Assembly (NCBI GenBank): GCA_947579605.1
Contig: OX388307.1
Location: 24,405,237 to 24,469,236, forward strand
From: Athripsodes cinereus
Taxonomy: Eukaryota; Arthropoda; Insecta; Trichoptera; Leptoceridae
DNA: 64,000 bases
Direction: 5' to 3'
The position numbers and the translations under genes are program-made. The notes under the pieces are model-generated. The model did no database searches. It was not told the origin of the DNA and saw nothing but the letters and a program-made list of their open reading frames with translations. Of the stretch, positions 32,013-43,231 are shown piece by piece; the first letter of the stretch is position 1; every line of letters begins with the position of its first letter.

Positions 32013-33398
32013 TATTAAAACACAGAAAGGACAACGTAGTCAAGTAATGGTATGGATACTTTTAAAATAATGTCTTCAATATTGTAGGTGAATAATACAT
32101 ATATCTCTGAATTTTATTCAATGTAGCTACATAATTTGCTATCAATATTTATGCTACACAAAATATAAAATTTGTTTTTAATAAGCATGCAATAAATTTA
32201 TATTTGTATTCTGTTAAAAATATTAATAATGTTTTATAAGTTATTATTTTCATCCTTCACATACACAGTGTTTTTTTTTTATTGTGATTCTGCGTGTATT
32301 TAATGTTTTCTATTAAAATTGGCTATGATTTTCTTTTATTCTTGTTACCTATGCTTTTTAGCTCCTTTTGAATATTTACCTAATGCGTTGTGCCTCGCAA
32401 TGGAAGGTTATATTATTTTAATAATCCTTCCATATATTACATTTATGGAAGGCGAGAAATACCGCGTGAAAAACAATGGAGAAAATATTAGGAATATTTA
32501 AGCTACCATACGTACGTAAGTAAGTAGATATTGTGATAGGAGCTAGAAGACTGAAATCTATTTTCACTCGTACGCTGATTTATAACGTCATTTGGTTGTA
32601 TGTTTGATATTTTCGTCTTGTGATTCACACATCGCATTTTCGCGTCGGCGTCGTCCCGTATACGAAATGTTTACATTTTTACACAGATAATGGAAAAATG
32701 AATAGGAATATAAAAAAGGCGCGCTTGTCTTAATATTGGAAATTGTTTGTTTCTATAAGGATATATTATTGGTATTTTCCTTTAATTTTCTCTGTGCAGG
32801 GATTCCAAGTGTGTACCTAATAAATATATTTATTTTGGTACACGATTTGTTAAAAGTTCACGATGTTTGCTTTAATGATTTAGTGATAAAAACGTATAAA
32901 ATATATCTTCCAATACTGTTCCAATAAACCGAGTTTAATTTATAAGTCTTATTAAAAAACAAATATGTACCATGTACCTATACCCTTTGTGTATTTTTCC
33001 TCTCAATGATCATTATTTAAGTATATCTAACCTACCTTTAAAATACTCAAGTCAGAAACAAATATGAAATTATAAAAATAAGAAATTCTTTTCATAACGA
33101 TAGCTTTTTTGAAGTAGGTAGTTACCATATAATTTTAAACTTTTTATACATTAGATACCAAAAATCCATTTGGGATAGTGAGCTTTGTTGAATAAAAGTT
33201 GTGAATACGAGGGAAAAATAAGAGTATGTACCTAATTTTGACAAGCTTAAATATTTTAAAAACTATTATAGATCTGTATAATATATTAAGTTTATATATA
33301 ATAGTTTATACATTAAAGTAATAAATTACTTTAATGTATAAACTAACAACGGGCATTTCGAAGAATGTTTGTATTTTTTTTATTATTTTTTTGGTCTT
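32013..33398. other. No gene recognised
   Basis: AT-rich. Contains a perfect hairpin at 33303-33344 (annotated separately). No coding similarity seen. Confidence 0.4.
33303..33344. repeat. Perfect 20-bp-arm palindrome
   Basis: agtttatacattaaagtaat, a 2-nt centre, then its exact reverse complement. It is too short to be called an element by itself and may be a hairpin left by transposition or simply AT-rich chance structure. Confidence 0.8.
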
Positions 33399-33479
33399 TT
33401 GTTATCTAAATTGCATCATTGTACTGTTTTTAGATTGTTTTCTTTATCTGGTGATAAAACATCATTGATTATTTAAATT

Positions 33480-33895
33480 ATAATTAACATTTTTCTATTT
33501 TATTATTGACATTTTAATCTATTACAGATTAATTCTTACGACATTTCAACTATTGACTACATTTCTTATGACATTTAAAATATTTATACCATTTCTCATA
33601 GATTTTTTTTCTTTCTTCTATCTACTTGACATCTCCAAACTTAATTTTAATTCTTGACATATTGCTAAACATTTCATTGACATTCTATACTATTTTATGA
33701 TTTGACTAAAATTATTGATATTTTGTATTGATTCCCATCTGTGTTTTTGTTTTTCGACAGTTTTTTGTTCTTATCTTGCTCCAGCAGTGTTTGTTGATGA
33801 GAAATTTGATTTGTATGTTTTTTGTATATTTTTAAACATGTAAAAGGCCCACGCCGTGGATTTGTAAGTAAATAAATAAATAAATAATATTAACA
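33480..33895 (+). repeat. LINE-like 3' end, family E copy 2
   Basis: A T-rich stretch with at least six ttgacatt/gacattt words leads into aaacatgtaaaaggcccacg, gtggatttgtaag and (taaa)n. Same order as the minus-strand copy at 885-1340. No ORF remains. Confidence 0.5.
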
Positions 33896-35577
33896 AAATA
33901 CTAGGAAATACCACTGATTTGATATAAAATAATTACTAAGATGATATTTTTTATAATGTATTTGTTATAAAGCGATGATGTGAAATAATTATTGACATGA
34001 ATAAATTCAATACATATTTTCCGTAAATTTCCATAAAAGAAAACCGTTAATGCCCACTGCTAATGGAATTATTTGATATTTATTTGAAGTCGAGTCACGG
34101 AAATTTGTTGTAAAGATACAAAAGGGGAAATTTGTTGTAAACACTCAATAGAAGATTACTTAGTTTTTGACAAATTTGAAAACACGTCAAAGCGTTGAGG
34201 CGCCATTAATCTTGATCATTTTGCAGCTAACACTTTTTCCGTTCTCCCTGGTGGAATTAATGTCAAGCAAACGCCCACACCCCCACTGACAATTTATTCC
34301 TATTTTACATCATGTCATTAATAAATTCAATTAAATATTACACAGAATGGAAATTATTAAAGATATTTTATACAAAAGGGAGATAAATAAAATTCAATAT
34401 TCCAAATATCATCACAGAAAAATATTACGTTCGTATCAGTTTAACAAAAATTGTACTTTACGCAATGATTTTTTCTATACGTTAGACACAAAATTTCTTA
34501 CGGATCAATGTTCAAGTGTTTCATTGTTGTATTTACATGGTTGCCGGTTGGTATAGAATATTTTTCATTTGGTAATGCATTTTTAAATAAATATTTCACA
34601 TTTTTGAAGTTTGATATATGTAATATGTCGATAAACATTGTACATTATGTATAGTATATGATTAGGTACCTTTTTCATATTATAGATTTCATATTATAAA
34701 ATATACACTTTCCGAACCGGATTTCCCTTTCGCATTGAAGCAAACACAATTTGGTGGGAAAATTCAATTTCGAAATATCACGTGACAGGATATTTGAAAC
34801 GCCCATCTTATTTCCTGGTCCAGACGAGATTGGTAGGTACGTCTCTCATCACATCATTTAGTCAACTCTCATCACATTTCTATTTAGGGGGAATGTGACA
34901 TTTTAGTTTAAAATGTTACAAGCCGTTACATAATAAAGTTTTCTTTCACTGATGTTACCTACAATATATTTATCATTCGTTTAATACACCATTCGCTTGC
35001 ATTTAGTTGTGAAATTGTTGGCCAAGGTATAAGTCGTTATTGATAACATTTTGCTAAATGGTTTTATAGAAGGAATCTAGTAAATTACTGATTCGACACA
35101 TAATTCCCTTAATTGCCTTAATTCAAATTGACAGATCCAGCCGAGGGAGAATTCAGTATCCGGCCAATACCCCGCATCATTTATTTTTCCGACCTGTGTA
35201 GGATTAATCTCTTAAAAGTGGAATGGAGGTTTTCCGTTCGTTGGAAAATTTCAATCCCTGTTCAATGGAAAACAATCGATTTCAATTTGTTTAGTTCGTT
35301 GTTGTAATGAAGATTTCTAGTCGGGGAGCATTGTGATTTACAATAGTTGAGTTCATTTGAGCGGTTACGGCGGATGAAAGGTACCTAATCTTTGGAGTAC
35401 CTTGGGAATTATGAAAGAAATCAATCAAGAATAAAGCAATATTTTACATCACATCAAATATTATTTTGGTTGTTCAAATGTTTGAAATAATATATAATAT
35501 ATAAATATTTTTAATACTAGTTCATTTAAATAATCTACTTTTTTAAATTAAATTTATGTTATTATAAATTATATTAT
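33896..35577. other. No gene recognised; moderately GC-richer islets
   Basis: Patches at 34715-34850 and 35130-35400 are less AT-rich than their surroundings and non-repetitive within this window (for example gatccagccgagggagaatt). They could be conserved non-coding or regulatory DNA of a host locus, but nothing in the sequence proves it. Confidence 0.3.
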
Positions 35578-35768
35578 AAAATTATAAAAACAATATCAAA
35601 ACAAACACTGTTTACTTTCACTAAATTTATTTTCGGCGGAGGCCTTTCGGACTTAGTCCATCTTCAGTGCCTTGTACTTAAGAACTAAAGTTCAGTCCGA
35701 AAGGCCTCTGCCGAAAATAAATATAGTGAAAGTAAACAGTGTTTGTTTTGATATTATTTTATAATTTT
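35578..35768. mobile_element. Foldback hairpin with ~75-bp arms
   Basis: Arm 1 contains aaaacaaacactgtttactt, tcactaaatttattttcggc and ggaggcctttcggac; arm 2 (about 35694-35768) is its reverse complement with a few mismatches. The ~42-nt loop is ttagtccatcttcagtgcct and onward. Arms continue into AT-rich flanks. No ORF, and no clear target duplication. Confidence 0.8.
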
Positions 35769-36289
35769 GTAATATAATATATAATAATAAAAATGAACTT
35801 TCACAAAGTTAACACCGATAAAATAGAATCTCTAAATTTATGTGTTGTTTATCCAATTCTTGATTATATAAATATCTCTTGTGATCATTTTCCCTTCATC
35901 ATCCGCCTTATTTGTTTGTAATTAAAGTATTTTAATACAATATCAGCATCCATGTTCAAGTAGGTACTACATGTAGTTAGTAATAACAGTTGTATGAAAT
36001 GTTATACGAATAAAGTAACACTGTGTAAATAATTCCTTAATACAATTTAACATCATCAATAACCCACTCAAATGGGATGAATCCCTATGGAAAATAAAGC
36101 CTTTTACATTAAGGTAAACACTTAATTTATATTATTATTGCTTGAGAGTGAGGACATACTCTTATGAGTCGTTATGTATGAAATAAATGTAATCAATAGC
36201 TGCTTGAAGGAAGCCAGGAGAATTATTATTATTGTAACTTATTACTGGAAACTGTCCTTTCTATTTACATAATTCATATATCTACTACA

Positions 36290-36425
36290 ACTACTATACT
36301 ATCACGGCACATCCCACAAGTGGGGTAGCCAGCGGACTAACTGCATGTAACAAACATGCAAATTGTCCTTTCCGTGCCAACAAAATAAGTCATTTGGATG
36401 GGTGGCATGATCACCGCTGAACTGT
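36290..36425 (+). repeat. Dispersed repeat family B, copy 7
   Basis: Well preserved left half: ctatactatcacggcacatc, ccacaagtggggtagccagc, ggactaactgcatgtaacaa, acatgcaaattgtcctttcc, gtgccaacaaaataag, ggatgggtggcatgatcacc. Confidence 0.78.
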
Positions 36426-37669
36426 AGATTTTAATTATATTTGATCAATGTTATCTTGCAAAACATTATATGTAAATAGTAGGACGTTGCCTTTATCGCC
36501 TGTTTTCTATTGTTATTGATTACACGATGGATCAATAAATGTTATTGAGAAGACAACATAATAATAATATAACTGCTACCTCTGGTTACCCCTTATGTAG
36601 CAGAAGTTAATGTATGTAGGTCAACACAGTACTAAAATAAAATATTATAAATATTCCCTGAAAGTGAAATCAACTCGTGTTTTGGCGAGCTATATTATTT
36701 CATTACAACTATTTATTTGTATTTAGTCCATTGCGATTGGAACATGGAAGTAAATTAAAGTTATGCAGCAGGCAGCTGGAGAGCAAGTACCTACTTAGAA
36801 TATGATTTCCCCCAAGATGGTATTTTTGGTCAGTATTAGTAGCAGCCAGCAGGCTGGAGGGGTTGTGTACTCAGTAGGTACCATCTATAGTTCAATGGAA
36901 TTACACGCTCAAGGGAAGATAATGAAAATGTTGGGGAAGTCTGACAATCTTTCCGTATATTTTTATCTTTATTCTTGATCATAAAACCTTCATTTTCACG
37001 TTATTTCATCTCCACGAAACATTTCGTAGGTATATCGTTTATGTTTAGTATTTTTACAAAAAAATCTTTTCAAAAAATTTCGCTCGACTGTAGGAATATC
37101 AAAAATGATTTTTATAGATACCTATTGAAATCTACCTACGACCTATCCCTTTACGAGTACTCCTTTTGTGTGGAATTTTTCCGTTTTTTCTTCGCTCAAA
37201 GTGTTGCTTAATGCGTTGAGTAAGTTGTATAGCCACTTTAAAAGTCTGAAAGTAAATCTAGTGTATTGTTTGATAAAATAAAATGAGTAAGTATTAACCC
37301 GATAATGTGTGTGTGGGGAAAGTTTGGCTAAACTTTTCATGTGGTTGGTTTTGCGTACATACGATAAATAATATTAAAAGAAGTGCGTGAGAGGAAAATA
37401 AGAGAAATATGGAGACATGGAAATGTTTAAATGTAAAAAGTTTTACCAGTCATTTATCTGTGTTTGCTAGGGACTCGAGAGAAGTTTTCTTTTCGTTTGA
37501 ACTCGACTTTATAATGTAATACATTCCCACTTAGTTCTACTTACACATTGTACTTATATGCAGTATTCGGCTTCCCGCTGACAATAGCGTTGAGATTGTT
37601 AAAAATTGTCATTATCGATTTGAGTTGTAACTATACATATGGAGAACCCGTTAAAAATGAGTATCCCAC
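36426..37669. other. No gene recognised
   Basis: AT-rich DNA without a recognisable coding frame or repeat boundary. Confidence 0.4.
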
Positions 37670-37985
37670 TCTTTACCGTAGGTCTTCGAGTGACATGTGA
37701 AAGGCAGGTGTTAAAGAAATAAAGAGAGCGATGAGGTTTCCCACCCATCCTGAATGTCTTTATTTTTTTATGTGTAGAGGACAGCTTGCTTGTTTATTAT
37801 ATGCAGGTTTACTGGTTATCCTACTTTTTCGTTTTTACGCAATGTAAATCGTACACCATCACGCTTATGAATGTTTTAAATTTTATTAGCATGCAGATGA
37901 CCCGCAAGATTATAACATGAAGTTTGTCTGCTGGCTGGCACTTGGGAAATGCAGTGATGGTATAAATGAATGAATGGATTAATTA
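37670..37985 (-). repeat. Dispersed repeat family B, copies 8 and 9 in tandem
   Basis: Two partial reverse copies. The first (37670-37830): cttcgagtgacatgtgaaag, gcaggtgtt, gcgatgaggtttcccaccca, tcctgaatgtctttattttt, gaggacagcttgcttg. The second (37850-37985): gaatgttttaaattttatta, gcatgcagatgacccgcaag, gtttgtctgctggctggc, gcagtgatggtata. The second is more diverged, so they likely inserted separately. Confidence 0.65.
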
Positions 37986-39659
37986 GCATATTTTCAAAAA
38001 AAGCCTGCGTGGAATCCACTAGTGTTCTGGGTGTTGCTTAGAATAAATATGGCAAGATAAAATTCTTTCCTTTACAAATTTATTATACCAACTTTACATC
38101 GTATGAATTATAATTGTTTGTTTTGATATCCGTTTCGGTATAATAAGAGCATGTATCGTTTGTATGTAAGATAAGGAGAATTGGAAGGAAACGTATTTAC
38201 ATAAAGATTTGGGTGACATTGCTCTTAGCATCATATTATTTAAAGGAGAAGTAGCTGAGAAAAATGTTCATTTTATTTCAGATTGAATAATTTACACTCA
38301 AACCTCTAAATTAAATCCTAGCTGGAGATGAAAAATTATGTTCTTCTTGAGAGGCAAGGAAGGAAGGCCAAAGTTTAATGGGGAAGAATAAAATATTATT
38401 ATTCATTAAGTCCTCATTAAAGTCGTAGACCTCATGCAAATTTACTCCTCACAATAACACAGAGTTTGTGTTAATCAATCTTTACAAAATTTCTAAGTTT
38501 ATTTTAAACCAAGTCCGTATACCAGTCACTAAACTGATTTAGTAATGTATTGAACTTATTATTTTTAAGACATATCGAAAGGCAATTTAATAAAGCTGGA
38601 TTAATTACACATTGTTAAGGAGTGTACATGAAAATGAATGAATAAAATAATATATTTGAAAAATTTCTCGGCGTTGTAAATAAAATATCTGTTAGTGTTA
38701 GAGTTCACATAGAGTATTTTACCGGTATTTTTTTGTATAAATCCATATCTATTAAAAAAAAAAAGTAGGTATGTGTAAAATTTTTACTTGTTTCTTTATT
38801 ATAGTGACCCAGGTTTCGTCATGAGGTTCATATTACGTTATGTCGTTCTATATATTAGATGATTGATTCCACGGTAGTTGATAAATAAACACATGGAAAA
38901 GTTCGTATATACTATGAATTATGCACACAATTTTCAAAATTTTTGTAAATTTTTACATACCGATTTTAATGCATCTTGAATTTTTGATCACCCCACAAAA
39001 ACTATGTAAAACCTCAAAGATATTTTAATTTAAAATTAATTAATTTACTCCTGTATTTTATTCAAAAATATTCACCCGAATTGAGATATTTTGTTTTCAA
39101 TAGTACTTAAATTCAGTGTTCGGGGCTATCCAACCTTCACCTTCCCCTGAATAAAACGATGTAAGTATTAAACATCTGTAAAATAAATATTTCTTATATG
39201 ATATATGCGAATTTGGATGATGTAAAAAGTCACAAATGAAGTAAAATTCCTTATAAAACATGCCGATTGTTATGAAAAATAAGACGGAAAGAGAGCGGAA
39301 ACTACGAGGCCGTATTTTAGACAATTGCGGCATTAGAAATTGGGTCAGAAGTTGTTAATAAACTCTTTGTTTGGAAATCTTTCCTGAAGTGCTCTTTGAA
39401 AAATTCCAGAAACAACTTAGCGCATGAGTTAAAGTGGGAGTGATGCACTCGAGTGTAAAATAATGACGAGATGCACTTACTTATACTTCATGCCCCATGT
39501 CTCCAGCTCGGCTGGGCCCCCGTGTTGCCACACAATACAATGGGTGTTAGTGCAGTGCAAAGAATGGTGTTATTCTCGACGTGGATCTTACCTATCTACT
39601 ATCTTACAAACTTCAAAATAATATATGTTCTTGGAAATAAACCGTTTTCACCTGCGTTA
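37986..39659. other. No gene recognised
   Basis: AT-rich. A GC-richer patch near 39480-39560 (ccccatgtctccagctcggc) has no recognisable coding match. Confidence 0.35.
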
Positions 39660-39910
39660 TACTTTACTATAACGTCACGGCATATTCCACAAGTAGGATA
39701 GCCAGCAGATCATCCGCATATAATAAATATGCAAGCTGACCTGACCTCACTATGCCAACAATAAATCAAGACATTCGGGATGGGTGTCAAACCTCATTGC
39801 TGAATTTAAGATGTAAATTGTCTTTATTTTTCCGAACGCCTGCCTTTTACAGGACATTCGAAATTTTAGAGTAGTAAACCAGTTCTTTGCCGGGTGATCC
39901 ACGGCCCTTT
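39660..39910 (+). repeat. Dispersed repeat family B, copy 10 (near full length)
   Basis: The longest copy: cacggcatattccacaagta, ggatagccagcagatcatcc, aataaatatgcaagctgacc, gacattcgggatgggtgtca, aacctcattgctgaatttaa, gatgtaaattgtctttattt, ttccgaacgcctgcctttta, caggacattcgaaatttta, ttctttgccgggtgatccac. It sets the apparent right end of the family, about 240 bp from the left end. Confidence 0.8.
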
Positions 39911-42900
39911 TAAGTTATTCGATAAAATTGTAGACCAAGACGGCGTCGATAGTTACTCCCTCGGATCTGACTGACTACCTGTGCATCCATTCCTCTATGT
40001 GTAGGTAGCTATGTAGCTCCTATTTCGAAAAAATATCCATACGTGCGAAATCGTACGTGAAACAGTAACCGTAAATAATGTTCATTCTGTTCATTTTACC
40101 GATGGTTGGATCTATATTATACCTATCGATAAATTGTCAGTACTAGTACATACTTCTTACCGCAACATTGGAACTCAATATTTTCCTATATAATATACTT
40201 ATACTTATTTATAATAATTATACATTATGTAATTTATGTAAAATGTATTTAATTAACTTTCTTCATTTTCAGTCATCAATCGCGGTAGCTAGAGTAAGAA
40301 CAATTTAGAAGCTAATTAGATATAACAGCGGGAAATTGATAAATTGAAAACTCTTTTGTTTATTCAGTTTGTTATTTTAATTAATACTCGCAATAAGTTA
40401 GCGACGTTTTTTGTAATATGATGATTTCTTTGATAAGATATTTATTGCTGAATCTTATAATAGTTTATATTGCTCACTGCAGGTTGTTTGCCATAGGCTG
40501 CGTCCAGATAATGCCTTCGTAACCCGTATAAGGACGGGAAACGAAGGTATTCATTTGAATATTTCTTCGGGGAATGCTCCGAATCGTCACCGAATGATTG
40601 AAGATTGATGATTGATTGACGTTCGCATCTGATGTTTTATTTAAAGTTTCTATTGAACCACGAAGTTGACATAACCAAATAAGCAATAAGGTACCCTATA
40701 AATAATTTAATATTCCTTTCATATATCTATTAAGAATATTCTCCTTATTATCTATAGAGAATATTCTCCTTCTCATATTACGTAAAAGACCTCCGTAGAT
40801 TAAAAATATACCTACATTACTTTTAATGTGGTAATTGAAGAAAAGACAAACTTGTGCGGAGTGTATAATATATTTTTTACTTCTCACCTTTTAAGTGCTC
40901 GCGCAATGTATGTACGTGTACAACCTAACTACGAGTACTCTTTCCTTACCACTTATTTCATGAATCTTGAATTGCAGAAAAAGTATTATGAAACTTAGTA
41001 GGTATCTACGTATTCAATTCTACACATCACTTTGCTACAGAGAACTACACCACCTTGCTTTTAAGTCTTCTATTTTGAAGTTCAACGAAGAAACGAAGCA
41101 GGTATTACGCTAATTAATTGCTAAACTCATGTTTAACTTAAAGTAAATTACTTTTTAGTGGTTGATATGTATATTGTGTTGGTATCTATGTTCTCAAACA
41201 CGGTACATTACGGAATATTTAGTTAACTGAGTAGTAAATGAAGAATATACTTTTACAAAATAGGTAGTCAGGGTGGAGAATCTTCCCTTGACTGATATTT
41301 GAAAGTAGGTGTACATGATCTGATGTACTTTTATGTTTTCGTGTTGGTATGTAACCTGATGATAAACCTATAGTAAGACTTTTGAGAGCAAGGCCTGTTA
41401 TGTGAATCCTGTCGTAGATCTAATATTACATTATTATACAAACTCTAATAAAACTTAGTGTGAATATATTTGGGGTGTATTTACAACCCGAATTCATATT
41501 TAAATGAAATAACAAAATCAATATACAATTATATATATCAAATATTTTACGTAATAGTTTTATATTGATGTGTTTTTTTTTAATATCGATCGAATTAAAC
41601 TTTTTATATTTTTTTTGTACATTTAAATTTTCAACACAATATGAAAATGTTTAGAACTATTAGATAAATTTGTTTCAATATTGAATCATCTTAGAAGTGT
41701 AGTAAGCCCATAAAATATTTTATTTTTCATACTACGTATTTGCTTGCGTCAACTTCAATCGAAAGATTCTTCAAACACACAAAATGTTCAAAGACATCTT
41801 ATGTAAACAATTTTTTCCCGAACGGAAATTAAATATCGAACGACCAAACCGAAAAGGCTCTCTCCTTTATGTAAACCAAGTTAACTGTGTTTATTTTATG
41901 CATATTTAGATTTTCCTCATACTCTGGAAATTTTCAATTGATTGAAAATATTTGGTGCTTACTCTTTAGGCTAAAATAGATTATGTATGAACTTGTACTG
42001 TGGATTTAGTACTTATAGCTATCTCAATTTATATTTCAATGCAATATTTACAATATCGTTTATTGGTTTTCCTCAATTAAGTATTTCTTTATATCACAAT
42101 ACAATACCTTCGTAACAATATAATTATTGTAGAGTCAAATTAAAATAAACATATTTATGGATCTATTATGATTTCATCGTTTTATTATTGCGTTTATTGT
42201 AAGTTAATGTTTTCGCTGTTACTTTATCATGTATGTACTACCAGATTATTATGAATAAAAATGTAAGTTAGTGCATATTATGATGCTATGTTATGTTGTG
42301 ATGTAGGTAATGTAATGTACTGTACTGTACTGTGAATAGTTGAGTTGATGTTAGTATTAGTACTTTATACTTTATATTCACTCTTTGCTTTATAATGTAT
42401 TTTGAATAGACTTTACTACACAGACCTGTCTCGTATCTCAAGCGAACATTTTAAATTTTCTATTCATAATAATCATTTTATAGAAGAATCTTGTTACATA
42501 CCTATATAATAATATTATAATGTATTTACAAAGGAATGCCTAGGATATATTCACCTATTGTACTTTAAATATGATGATGATGATGATGATGATTGTACTT
42601 AAAATATGTATAACTCGCTATGTTAGTTATACTTGGTTGACGTGAATGAGCCTTGGTAATTTTATATCCTTCGCAAAATAAACAATTTGCTTCAAAAGTT
42701 TGTTATAATAAAATAAATATAAAATGTTGAATTTACTTTACATATGTATTGTTTTATTAATTTATATGTATTATGTTATATTGAGTAAGATAGACGTGTA
42801 TATACCTACCTACATAATTACGGGACGCTGATTTTGGCAGTCATAAGTTACAAAATGTTATTTTTGTTCTAAAGAAATATGCTTCTTTTAAGAATACATA

Positions 42901-42960
42901 GTTAAAATGAAGTTTTTTTCAGACTAGGGGTTGGTTTTGAAAAAAGTTTGCACAAAATAG
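39911..42960. other. Long AT-rich stretch, no gene recognised
   Basis: About 3 kb of AT-rich DNA with a (gat)n run at about 42572-42593 and short repeated tactg words near 42308. No intact frame or repeat ends recognised. It may be intergenic or intronic. Confidence 0.4.
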
Positions 42961-43110
42961 TTACTTGGACCAACTGAAGAGGGACATGAACTGTGGCTCA
43001 TACGTAGAGCTGAAGAGACTGGCTGAGAATAGGGAGGAATGGAGAAGAAAATCCAAACTCGTTGCAGACCAATCCAATGGATTGTAACCCATTATATATA
43101 GTTCTGAATA
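42961..43110 (+). repeat. 5'-truncated RTE-like element, 3' end copy 2
   Basis: One + frame reads YLDQLKRDMNCGSYVELKRL then AENREEWRRKSKLVADQSNG and stops, nearly identical to the C-terminus of the ORF at 46002-49013 (one K-to-T type difference visible). The shared 3' end continues attgtaacc.attatata. The copy begins abruptly at about 42960, as expected from aborted reverse transcription, and its high identity points to recent insertion. Confidence 0.9.
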
Positions 43111-43184
43111 TAAAGAAAAAACTCGTCTTACCAAACATGTCATGATAAAATAAAATACTAATATTTTATCTATTTATTTTCCAG

Positions 43185-43225
43185 AAAAAAATATCATGAA
43201 GCTAATAGCTTTAGTGTTCTTAGTT
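43185..43225 (+). CDS. Candidate first coding exon of a secreted host protein
   Basis: A pyrimidine-rich tract ending ttatttattttccag precedes a 41-bp segment with an ATG at 43196. The ten codons MKLIALVFLV are exactly followed by a consensus donor GTAAGT at 43226. Read through, the frame would give VSKVNA and stop soon after, so splicing is needed for a longer protein. A basic-hydrophobic start like this is typical of a signal peptide. Short first coding exons are common in insect cuticular and small secreted protein genes. I did not find the next exon, and a chance arrangement in AT-rich DNA is possible. The phase at the donor is 0. Confidence 0.35.
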
Positions 43226-43231
43226 GTAAGT

